DNA of 64,000 nt. It comes from Oryzias latipes. Its lineage: Eukaryota; Chordata; Actinopteri; Beloniformes; Adrianichthyidae. The stretch's first letter is position 1. Every line of letters begins with the position of its first letter. This document shows positions 25,129-36,300 of this stretch, one piece after another. Below the pieces are notes generated by a model. The model made no database searches, was not told the DNA's origin, and was given only the letters and a program-made list of their open reading frames with translations. The stretch covers positions 16,648,311-16,712,310 of the forward strand of contig NC_019859.2 of NCBI RefSeq assembly GCF_002234675.1. Direction: 5' to 3'. The translations under genes were made by a program, and so were the position numbers.

Positions 25129-26800
25129 GAAGTGTCATGGATCTCGGAAAGAAGCTCAGCACTCCAAAAGACATCATGTTGGAGGAGCTATCGCTGCTTT
25201 CCAACAGAGGCTCTCGCCTGTTCAAAATGCGGCAGAGGAGATCAGAGAAATACACTTTTGAGAGTATTCAAAATGAAACAAACGCGCTGCTGACTGTGAG
25301 TCAGCTGCTTTGAATGTTCATCATTTCACATGTTTGAATGACTGCATGTTAATTCTCTCTCACACCATAATGACTGATCCTTTCAAGGGTTTTCTGGCAG
25401 ACCTCTTATAACGTTGTCAGTAAAGATGCCTGAGCTCTCTTTATTAATTAAACTTATCAGTGAAGCTCTTAGAAAAGATGCATGCTAGTTTTTATCATAC
25501 AGCTAAATCTTTTTTAGAGGCTGCTCAGGCACTTTGTTGAGTCTTGTGTTGATCTGTTGTGACAATGTTAGAAGCCATTGTGTGCCTATGCATTCAAGTA
25601 CATAGATGATAATGCAACACCTCGACAGTTAGCATAGTAACTAATAATTTTAATAATAAGTTCTTGTCTTTGCAGAATGATATTCTAAATCGAAACAATA
25701 TAGATTTTATGGTGGATCCGTCAACTCAGGGAGACCAAAATGCAAACAATCCTGCTTCAGGTAAATGTTTAGTAAGTCCATGTCATAGTTAAAGTCATAA
25801 CATAAGTGCACGGTACATCATTTAGTGTTTTAAGCTCAAGATATTATTGAACGTTGGAAAAAGAAGCTTTTTGTTGTGTGACAGAGTTAGAACATTGTTC
25901 ACTTGTATCACACAGTTAAACAGCCATTTCCAATATTAACACAATATTGAGTCATGCACTGTATGTTATGATTTATTACAGAAACAGAGCAGATTTAAAC
26001 CCTTTTGTTTAATAATTTTTGAATAGTGCAGTGTACTTATTCTAATGTAGTGCATCAGTCATTCCCAACACATTTCAGGATGAGCACACACTTCAAATGA
26101 GCTATTTTAGGTGCTCAGATCATGATGGACAACTCAGTCTGTCAGTGTTAAGTGTTTTCAAAGCACAGTATCTATTCTTAATCTCATCTACAGGAAAAGA
26201 AAAACTGCTCTGCATTCACAACAAGCCCCAAATAGCAAACCAGACCTTCAGATCGCTCTGTGATATTAGAACAAGCCACACCAGTGTGATCTCCTGTCAG
26301 TATAATCCCTCTCTGTTGTTTCCGACCAGCAGATACGAGCCAAGAAAAATCAGACAGCACGGGCGTGCACAAGACCTATCACACGCCATGGGAGGAGGCC
26401 ATCCTCAGTGACCCTGACCTCGCTGAAACCATCAAACTCAGAATGCCAGAACCAAACCCACAACCAGAGCTTCCACAGTTCAGATGCTTTAATAGGTGAG
26501 GAAATTACTAGAAAGAGTTGAGAAAATGACTAAATTTGATAAATGTTCTTTAAATATTACTTTCTAAACTTCAGGGTTGCAACCCCTTATGGTGGCTTTG
26601 ACAAAGGTCCCAGAGGAATCACTTTCAAGCTCCCCGAGGTGGACCTGAACCTACCACGATTCCCAGAGTTGAACGAGTCAAGGATGAAGAGGCCCACCTT
26701 TAACCGGACAGCCCAGGGGTGGATATCCGAAGGCACACATCTGATCATCCCAACTATAACCCTCGAACCCACTAGTGTTCCAGAGTCTGACGATCTGTAG
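25129..26800 (+). CDS. myoz2: Myozenin-2 (calsarcin-1)
   Basis: MYOZ2 tethers calcineurin to alpha-actinin, filamin-C and telethonin at the Z-disc of cardiac and slow muscle. Exons: 25129-25295 (first ATG 25137), 25676-25760, 26330-26495, 26575-26800. From ATG 25137 the coding length is 636 bases, 211 residues. The start [20 protein letters not shown] then [14 protein letters not shown] is the conserved N-terminal calsarcin block. [37 protein letters not shown] and the terminal VPESDDL, a PDZ-type C-terminus, complete the match. The human protein (264 residues) has 29 residues before this Met. The first exon opens with two bases of a split codon plus two codons before ATG, so an upstream coding exon may exist, but I could not find it. 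The third exon has a CAGCAG tandem acceptor (26327-26332) that could add or drop one residue. Confidence 0.93.
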
Positions 26801-28269
26801 AATATCATCTGGATGGAGCCAAACAAACTTCAGCCTGTATAGTGTTTGGGTTCAACAAAATGGAACCTGCGCTTTTTTCTTTTTTCCCATTTTCAAACTT
26901 CTGAAAAAAAGCAGCATATCTGTTCGGTTTCAGTTCTGTTCTGTCTGCTGCTGTACAATGGAAAAAAACAGCAAAAAACAATGTGACTTGTAACTCCCTC
27001 AGCACAGAAAAAAAAGAAAAAATGTAACTCTTAATATTTGAAATGAGGGATGAATAACTATTGTAAATAAAGAATAAAACAATTATTGTACATGAAGAAC
27101 ATGGGAATTCAAAGGTAGTCACAGTGTTTTTTTAAGCTGAATACCCCTGATTTTAGTGGAAATGCTCAGAGTTTTACAGCTATAAGCAGCAATGGTCAAT
27201 GGAGAACTGCAAAAAAACAACAACAAAATGAAAACAGGCATGTCTCCAAAAATGTCTCCAAAAATAACATGAAGAACATCAGCTCCAATTTTGACAGCTC
27301 GCCTGAAAATAGTTCAACTGTGCCAAAAACATCAGGAGAAATATAAAACAACATTTCTTCCATAAATAATATTTAAAAAATAATTTTGTCCCTCGAAGAA
27401 TGTTTTGTTGTTCATTCAAATCCCAAAACTTTTCTGTACTTTCTGTAAAACATTTGTTGTCCAAAAATGTATTTATTTCAGAAAGAAAGATGCTCCGTGT
27501 AGATTTAAGACCAAAACTGGAAGATAATCTAATAGCCCACTTCTCTTCTTATATGTTTTGCATATTTTAAGCTTGTTTCTTTATCATTATTTCCAAATGA
27601 AAATAAGATTAAAACAAAGATTTTGCTGTGATAAAAAACAAAAAACAAAAACTGATAATTGCCACAAACTTGCAAATGCTAAAATGTAGAGAGACACACA
27701 AAAAAAACTGGTGTCAATTTTGCTGACTGCAGACTGCCTCAGCCCATTTTACTCCTTCTGTCTTTACTTCCAACCTGCTAAGCTCTGCAGCCTTTCCCCC
27801 TGCACGGCCCTCCATCTGCCCCAATTTTTTGTACTTTTCTGTTTACTGCAGCACGAAATTCTCCCACATGGAGTTTTTTTTCCTGTTATTATTATTTTTT
27901 TTTTTGCAACTCTCCACAAACAGAGGACAAAGAAGAAAAGAAAGAGCAAACTTCAAGGTTGTCATTTGCAGCATGATTACTCATGCACATATAGACTACA
28001 TCCTATAGCTTTAAAAACATTAAACCAGATGAAATGCTTCTGCTTTTTTGTCTTTACAGAGAAAAACAAGTAGGAAAACAGGAAAGGGTTAGTCCCCACA
28101 CCACTGCATGATTATGAAACCACTGTGATCATGTGATGCCTTCTCCCATCATCATCATGACAAGTTGGAAGTCTGACCTTCCGCCAGCACACAATTTGCC
28201 AAGCAGGGACTGAGGAGCACAATACAACAGCAGTGCACTTTAGAAAACACTAGGGGCGGAGTTTGACCT
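26801..28269. other. MYOZ2 3' UTR and spacer to USP53
   Basis: 3' UTR sequence runs to the two overlapping-range polyadenylation signals near 27066-27078. Beyond these is AT-rich sequence with A-runs and no supported gene. The USP53 CpG-rich promoter follows. Confidence 0.6.
27066..27078 (+). other. Polyadenylation signals of MYOZ2
   Basis: AATAAA at 27066-27071 and again at 27073-27078, about 270 bases past the MYOZ2 stop. Confidence 0.65.
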
Positions 28270-28583
28270 CTCAGGTCTCAGAACATCACTAATCCGAGTC
28301 GGACATTCCGGTCCAGGCCATCATCGACCCAGTTCGCGCGGAAGATGGGAGAGATTTCCTGCAAAACAACACGATCCTGGCCGCTCTGCGCGGTTCCCCG
28401 CTGAGCTGCTGCCTGCCTGTCGCGGCTGCGTGTCGGAGGATGCAGCGCAGATAGAGCGCCGCGTGCGCCAGGGGGAGCATCTCTCTGCAGTTGTTCGTTG
28501 TGTTAGCGGGATGCAGGAGAAAGTCTGGGGATTTGAGCGCTGACAGCTCGGCCGGAGGAGAGAGGTACCCGCCGCCGTCACAG
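28270..28583 (+). promoter_or_regulatory. usp53: CpG-rich promoter / first non-coding exon of USP53
   Basis: The only markedly GC- and CpG-rich stretch in the plus-strand spacer, with many GCGC, CGCG and GCCGCC words. It ends with a strong donor (CACAG|GTGAGCG after 28583). It lies 1.8 kb before the USP53 start codon and has no long frame on the plus strand, which fits a housekeeping-type promoter and 5' UTR exon. The transcription start cannot be placed. Confidence 0.6.
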
Positions 28584-28642
28584 GTGAGCGCATGCAGAGC
28601 GCGCGTTTTCTCCAATTGTGGATGCAAGTTGAAGCATTTTGA

Positions 28643-28700
28643 GTGTGTGTGTGTTTGAAGATGCTGTGGCGTGTGTGTGTGTGTTTGAAGATGCTGTGGC
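28643..28700. repeat. Two-unit tandem duplication with GT run
   Basis: Unit (GT)n-TTTGAAGATGCTGTGGC occurs twice in tandem (28643-28670, 28671-28700), differing only in GT number. Confidence 0.9.
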
Positions 28701-29158
28701 TGAAGCAGAGCAGTTGAGGTCCAGAGCGAACCGTGAGGCGGTTCCACCGCCGTCTGCATGCCCGCTGACGGCGGGAAATGGAGCTTTAAAAAACAAGCTT
28801 TAAAAACTGCTCCACTAATCCAGCTCTGGAACGGCTACACGCCCTTTAACACAACATGACGACAAACTGGCAGCTCATGGTCAACCTTATGGGCCTGCAT
28901 AGCAACATGCTGAGTTTTTAAGGAAAACTTTAACAGCTTCTAAAAACATAAATATTAAAATGCTAAACATAAGCATTATTCCATCGGTCAGTGTCTTTGA
29001 TGGTATTTTGAGTGGTTCCTTGTTTGATATGTAACTTGAACTATAAGGGTTATTTTCATTATTTCTAAAGTAAAAATTTAAACTGTGTTATTTTGGAAAA
29101 AAAAATAAAAATTAAATGGGTTTATTAATTATTGTTTAGAAGTATTAAAAACATTTAC

Positions 29159-29474
29159 AGATGTGGCTGCAGTGGTTGTAAGGCCCTGGTTCAAATCACA
29201 GCTGAGACCTTTCTGTGTGGAGTTTGCATGTTCTCCCCGTGCATGCATGAGCTTTTTCCGGGAGCTCCGACTTCCTCCCCCTGTCCAAAAACATGCTTCA
29301 CAGGTTGATTGATTACTCTAAATTGCCCTTCGTGAGTGTGTGGGGTGTGTGCTTGTGTGCCCTGCGACAAGCTAGTGACCTGTCCAGGGTTTACCCAGCC
29401 TTCTCCCCTACAGCAGGCACTGGCAACCCCATGACCTCAAAGGGGATTTAGTGGATTAAGACAATGGATGGCTG
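29159..29474 (+). repeat. Fish SINE-type repeat with internal promoter remnant
   Basis: TGGCTGCAGTGGTTGTAAGG and CTGGTTCAAATCACAG resemble pol III A and B boxes. The body GTGTGGAGTTTGCATGTTCT-CCCCGTGCATGC is a very common teleost repeat. The end (GTGGATTAAGACAATGGATGG) matches the tail type at 44915-44935. Confidence 0.65.
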
Positions 29475-29599
29475 GCTAGAGGTGGCTGCTCCGTTTGCCC
29501 CATCCTTTCTTTTTCTTATTCTTTCATAGCTTACAGTAAATGTCCAAAAACACACTTCCAAGGCTTCTCAGTGGCTGATTCTGGCAATGCTTCTCGCAG

Positions 29600-29715
29600 A
29601 CCACCGTGAAGGTGTGTGGGGATGAGATGGATGGAGCCCATGGCCAGGCCAGTGCACCAGCTCCCATGTCCCACCACATCCAGCTGCAGCAAGTCTCCCT
29701 CCAACTCTGGAGAAG
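29600..29715 (+). other. usp53: Probable second 5' UTR exon of USP53, with upstream ORF
   Basis: Clean acceptor (CTCGCAG, ends 29599) and donor (AGAAG|GTGAGC after 29715) bound 116 bases between the CpG exon and the first coding exon. An ATG in good context (GAGATGGATGG) opens a frame rich in Ala, Gln and Leu. When joined to the next exon at 30399 it stops in the leader (TAA) before the USP53 ATG, so it would act as an upstream ORF of about 33 codons. It is not an N-terminal extension. Confidence 0.5.
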
Positions 29716-29834
29716 GTGAGCTCAAACATCTACCATGCTTTGCTTTAAAATGAATATATCAATTACTCTTGGTCTCTGTTATTGCTAAATATCAAAATAA
29801 ACAGGATTGAGGTTAAAATAAGCAACCACCTTAA

Positions 29835-30345
29835 AGATCAACTCTGATGAAAATGGTGTTTTTAACATGTTCTTGTGGCATTTTTCTGATGGAGGACATA
29901 TAAAAAGAAAATTAAGCTCAAAATTGCATTTCTTTGTATTTCTTTATTCAAATTGTTGTGTATCAGGAGCAGATAAATGCTGTTTGAAAAAGTTTGTAGC
30001 AATGATGTAGAAACTACAATCGGAGGACCACAAGCTCCCTGCTGTGGTCCATTCGGATGCATCCACTTGCAGACAAATAGATCCATGTACATATTTGTTT
30101 TCTTCATCCGAGCTGTGAAGTAAGCTAGCAAAGAGCATCAAATTGAAGACAGGATGTGGGGGTAGGCTTATCCCACGCTAAGAGTCCCGCCCACAACTCA
30201 GAGGCAAATTTCTAATGAACTAGAACTAGAACTGTGCAGAAACTTTGTCTTACAAAGCGACACAGGCTTTTAGATTTTGGCTAAAAAAGACCACTGGGAA
30301 CGCTTTGAAAATTAGTCAAAAGATGATCGGAGGTGGACTTTAACA
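29835..30345. repeat. Dispersed repeat, copy 1 (in USP53 5' intron)
   Basis: Shares ordered phrases with 34400-34845: TTGTTGTG-ATCAGGAGCAGA, AAAGCTTGTAG-type, AGGCTTA-CTC/CCGCC, TTTCTAATGAACTA, CTGTGCAGAAA, and a shared AAAAGATGATC-type ending. No coding sequence is visible. Class unknown, probably non-autonomous. Confidence 0.6.
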
Positions 30346-30398
30346 AAAGGTGCTTGATCAGAAGCACAGACAGAGACATTGCACTTTGTTTCCCTTAG

Positions 30399-33300
30399 CT
30401 GCAGCCTCTAACTCCATGGCATGGGTGAAGATGTTTAAGAAACCCGGAGGAGGCCTGAAGAAATCCTACCAGCCTGGAAGCATGCTTTCACTCGCTCTTA
30501 CAAAAGGTCTGCTGAACGAGCCAGGGCAGAACAGTTGCTTCCTCAACAGCGCTGTTCAGGTGACTGCTCTATTAAAAGCTTGAACTCCACCTTTCTTTTC
30601 CACCCGTCACATCTTTCAGATATGCATCCCTTGTCCATCCTGATTTTCCCTGAGGGAAATTCAAAACTGATTGAGATATGAAACTGATTTCTAAAGTAAA
30701 ACAACTTCTTACTAAAGTAAAGTTTTGGCTGTGTTAAGTAAGAAATAGGGAAGAGGGGGACTCCACTATCCAAAACATTCAGCTAAAAATTAGTCACACT
30801 AAGAAAGCTGCTGTGTTGAGTGCTCGGGTTCAGCGAGTCCTGCTGTGTTAGCAAACATTACACAGAAGCAGAGATGCACTCATCGATTGATCAGGGACCA
30901 GAATCAGCCGAGCTTCAGCTCCATTAGCCATGACGGCTGAAAGCACAGCATCCAAAACTTGCAGCATGTAACGTTTGGAAAACAGCGTACCTGACTAAAC
31001 AGTCAAAACATTGAAACTGATCTATTTATCAAGACACAAGTTTTAAATCACTGCAGCACTCTTTTTTGTGTTTTCCCTTTAATTCTTTTTTTTTTTTAGA
31101 ATTTATTTAGTTCTAAAATGTATTACATTTTGCTTTCAGCTATTGTCAAATTTATATTTTATTCCTTTAAAAAAGGTGCTCTGGCAGTTGGACATTTTCA
31201 GGAGAAGTCTGAGGCAGCTCTCAGGTCACTTCTGTCCCCGAGACGGCTGCATTTTCTGCGCTTTAAAGGTAAACCACGCAAACAAACCAAAAAAAGTTTA
31301 GCTCTGGCAAAAAATTTGCACCAATTATCCGTGCAAATATTAGGTTTTCCTTTGGGGTGTTTGTAAAACTTGAAACAATCTGTGTATTCATTTTTCCCAG
31401 AGTATTTTCAGCCAGTTTCAGCAGAGCAGAGAGCGCGTGCTCCCTTCTGACAGCCTGCGCAACGCTCTGGCTGAAACTTTCAAGGATGAGCAGCGCTTTC
31501 AACTTGGTTTGATGGATGATGCTGCGGAGTGTTTTGTATGAATTTCCTATGGTTTTGACTTTTAATAAACACATTTTCCTGTTTTTTAATGATGTGGCTT
31601 TCCTCCACTCTGATTGCAAGTGCCAATTAAAAAGAAAAATCAGCACTTAATTGACAATTCAAGACATATACTCATATTTGTCCAAGTATTGATGCCGTTT
31701 TTGTTCTTTTTCCCGCATGCTAGGAGAACATCCTGGAACGAATTCATTTGCACATAGTTTCGGACACAGCGACTGACGCCTGCTCCTCCAAATCCTGCAT
31801 TACTCACCAGAAGTTTGCAATGATGCTCTACGAGCAGGTACCTAAAATAATTATAAATCTGCAATGAAATCGTGAAAGATCCCATCGTGGTTGTACTGCT
31901 TGACATATAGTGAAAACTTAGGATAATAAACAGCTTTTATTTTGCAGTTTGTGTGCCGCTGTTGTGGTGCGTCCTCAGATCCTCACCCGTTCACAGAACT
32001 TGTACACTATGTCTCCACCACTGCTTTATGGTGAGTATGGGGAATTATCCTCAGTAACATTTGTTTGATATTCTCCTTTAGAAAAAGAAGCTGTCAGAAT
32101 AAGCCTTTACACTTTAAACGAGGTGCAGGAGTTTGTACTTCTGACCCTGAAATTGACTTTAAGAGGGTCGGTGTATCTTTTAGTAACTGCTCTGTTTTAG
32201 TAAACTCTTTACCTCGGCTGATCAGTTAACGCTGCTGTGGTGTGCTGTGTCAAGTCCTAAATCTTCACCTGTTCTCTACAAACAAAGGTCTAATTTTCTC
32301 GGAAAATGTAGTTTCTTCAAAACTATATAGTGGGGTGCTATAATAATAGTACATGTTGTTGTTGTTCACCTTACGGCACAGGGGTCACCACAGTGACTCA
32401 GCTTTCACTGTTTTGCACAGGTAGTTTGGCAGACATTTTTAAGCCAGATGCCCTTCTTGACACAACCCATACAACCCAACTCATACTTTCTTGATTTCCA
32501 GCCAGCAGGTTGATCGCATGCTGGGGAAGCACGAGCGCCTCCGGTCTGACATGTTTGGAGAACTGCTGCAGGCAGCAAACAGCACAGGAGAACTGCGGAG
32601 CTGCCCCGTAAGTTACCGATACACTCCAAATCAACTGTTTTGTTCTGTATTTATCTCTGAATTCCAAACACCTCGATGATTACGTACTTTTTCTTTTCTT
32701 CATGGACTAAATTCAAAAGTTACAAAAAGACTTATACTTTATGTAAAGGTTTTATTAAAAAACTGGTTCAAACTTGTTAGTGTGAGATGATCACCAAATG
32801 TATGGTCTTAACTGAATTGAATAAACTCAGTGCTGTGGTGCTGTACTTGAAGTGGCCAGAAGGAAACGATGCCAAACCAGAGTTAGGATAAAAATAGCAG
32901 CAAGGGCTTATCTACATGTTTTCATCTGCATTCGTTACGTCTTCCTCCCTTTTCGGTTTGCATCACTTTTTGTTAACTGCCAAAGGTTCTTTTAGGTTTT
33001 TCATTTTTATCATATCTGATTATTTTCATCCTTACAGGTTTGCCAGAATAGAATTTTTGCATTTATTTTGAATACAATTTTTAGCTGCTTAGCCCTGTGG
33101 TTGTCATCCAATTTCCAAAATCGTGACCTGCATTTAACTTTCTGAGGGAGACAGGTTTTTGCTGCTGGCCTAATGCACACACTCTGTTAGTAGACTAGAG
33201 TGAGGTCTTACAGTGTCCTGCAGAAAAAAAGGGTAAAAAAGACACATTTATAGGAGTCAGTCAAAAATATTTCATTAATAATTTTGGACTGTTTTGAATG

Positions 33301-36300
33301 TATTTGTTACTTTATTGCCTTGGATACGTTTGTTGAAGAAGTGTATGATGTTAAGTTTTGGATGTATTACTTTTGTTTATTGCTAGACAGTGAAATGTGG
33401 GCGTGTCATTTGTTTGTGCTGCTGGATTGGATGTTGGATGCAGATGTTTACAGCATGTAGCGTTGCATAATCCCAAAGACACCAAGAGTGGCACAGTCTT
33501 GTGACTATCTTGGATGTTTTGTTATCATATAACCCTCTAAATAATAAAGTACATAATAGTGAAAACAAAATAAGTGAATGACTAAAAAGAACCAAAGAAG
33601 CAAATTGTTTTCATTTGGACGGGTGAATAGATGATGGAGAAGTGCTTGGTGTGGAGGCAGAGGAGTTCTCTCCTACAACACTGATGACAGCAAATTCTTC
33701 TTCTATGCTGCAAAGTTACTGCAGAATACAGTTTTAAAAATGTTCTTTGCATGTGTATAACACATAAGTCATTCATGTTACATGCACTATTTTGTCACAT
33801 AGGTTTCTGCTTTGGTTATATCTTTTATTTGTTATAACTGTATATATATATATGTATATGTTATAACAGGTGTGCTTAATAGAACCAGTGATTCATTTTC
33901 TGACCCTGGAACATGTGTCCTCTATGTCTCTGTCTGAGAACTGTGCAGGACTTCTTCATGGTGTATTTAGGTGGTTTCTAGATTACATAACAGTTTCGGG
34001 TCGCATTTGTGGACGGAGCAGAGCTCTGTTATGTGTGATAATGGTTTTCCAAGGAACTCCCTAGGCAAACAGGTCATATTGATTACATTGCAGGGCTCAC
34101 ATTCATTATTTATTTATACAAATTCAATTGGTCACCTGAGAATAAAAGAGTCTTCTTTGTACTCGATCCCTGTGACAAAAACACAGTAAGTACCAAAGTG
34201 CAGACAGAAGTCTTTGTTTTATTGCACAAACCTTATCACTTTTCTTTCCATACAGGATGTCTTGCAATTTACACTTAGTCCTACTGCACTCAGTCATACT
34301 ACATTTATTTTGATGATTCTTATAGAAATGTTATGAAATTGTCAATTTTCTCACAACGTGTGTCTTAAATTTAATTTACTAGCTGAGACAGAAATTAAAT
34401 TCATTCATGAATCTGAGAAATTGTTGTGAATCAGGAGCAGACCAAGAATTCAGTTTAGAAAAGCTTGTAGTTGTTATGTAATAATTACAAATTACAGTTT
34501 TTCTCGTCTGAGCTTCCAACAGGCTCTAAACTGTACGGCTGGATAGATCCAATATTGCTCACCATTCTTGCTGCACCCCTAATGTTAGCCTGCTGTTGTG
34601 AGGGGCTGTGAGATAGTGTAAACAAAGGTATGATGGGAAATGAAGGCAGGCTTACTCTGCGCCTAGGTCCTGCCTACAATTTAGAGGAGAATTTTTAATG
34701 AACTATTGCCGCTCTGCAGAAAATATGTCCTAGAAAACAACAGGTTTTCTGATTTTGACCAAAGACAGCCTAATCATAATCATAAGATCATTGGGAATTC
34801 TTTTTAGAATATGTAAGAAGATGATCTTAAGAGCAGCGCAAACTTCCTGGATACATCAAAAGTTTCTGCTCAACTGCTGGCAGTATTTCTTTAAATGACA
34901 ACTGAGCAGAAAAGAAAAGAAAAAAGCTTTTTTTTTCATTGACGAAAACTGACTAGTTTTTCGAGTGGAATTGTGTGAATGTTTTCACTCCATCACATTT
35001 ATTATTGAGACAGTTTCTTTTTCTGATTTGCAGAACAGAGTGCTTGTTTGGTCCATATCAGACTTCAGAGGAGTACTCACACCAACCCAAACAATCATTC
35101 TAACAATGAAAACTAATGGCAGACCAAACAGTCCTAGTGTGAAATCATCCAAAGAAATAGAGTTAGGTTAGAACCAGGTTAGAATTAATTTAAGGGAAAA
35201 TTACTCCTCTTTTGCATAAAAACCTAAACCTGAAACTCCCTAGTCTCAACTTCTACCACTATGCAACATGCGTACAGACTGAAAGTTAAAAAGATTTAAG
35301 TGTTGCTCAGAGTGTGATTTTTTGTATTTATATCCCTGACAAATGGCAGGTTTTCTGCTTGTTGATGTTATTGTCTTCTGTGGGTTTTTTTTACATTCTA
35401 CTTTTCAGAGTGACTGTGGCCAGAGCATCAAGATCCGCCGGGTTCTTATGAACTGCCCTGAGATAGTGACCATCGGATTTGTGTGGGATGCTGAACAGTC
35501 TGATCTCACTGACGATGTCATCCGCTCCATCAGCCCCCGCTTAAACTTGTATGGGGTAAGAGCTGTTACATGGCATTATCCTCTGCTTTCTTAAGCAGTT
35601 TGTTTATTAAATAAACAGAATACATAAAGTAAAATTTTGCGATTTTAAAAAATAAAAAAGCAAATATTATATATACTATATTTTTTAATAAAAAATATAT
35701 TGTGAACCAGAATCACGTATTCTCTCTTTTAGCTTTTCAACAGGGTCACTGATGAAGCTGCCAAACGGAGTGAGCTGCATCTGGTGGGGATGATCTGCTT
35801 TTCAAGTAAACATTACTCAGCTTTTGCATATCACACCAAATCTTCAAAGTGGATTTTTTTCGATGATGCCACTGTGAAGGAGGTTAGCACAACTGTGATT
35901 AAACCCCTTTTTTAAAATCATTTTTTGAGTGTCCTACCTGTAAAACTGTGTAACATGCTCTGATGTCAGACTTTTTTCTTTGATAGATTGGATCCAAATG
36001 GAAGGACGTGGCTTCTAAATGCATTAGAGGACACTTCCAACCTCTCCTTTTGTTTTACACTAATCCTGAGGGGAGTCCGGTCTCTAACGAAGATGCACCG
36101 CGACAAACCACCGTGTGTCCACGATACAAAGCCCATGTAAATGGTGACGTGACCAGTAAGACAGCTTTTGATTACTAGTCGTTGCACCTTCTAAGAGTTC
36201 CAAAATGTTTAACGTTTTCATGGATAACATATTTTAAGGCTAACAAATCTGTCAACCTCTGAATGCAAAAATAAGCAAACTTTACAGTATTATTAATCAG

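Noticed and set aside
28289-28796. 156-codon minus-strand frame
   Set aside because: Lies in the CpG-rich USP53 leader and a GT/CA repeat (HTHT runs); a by-product of high GC with few stop codons.
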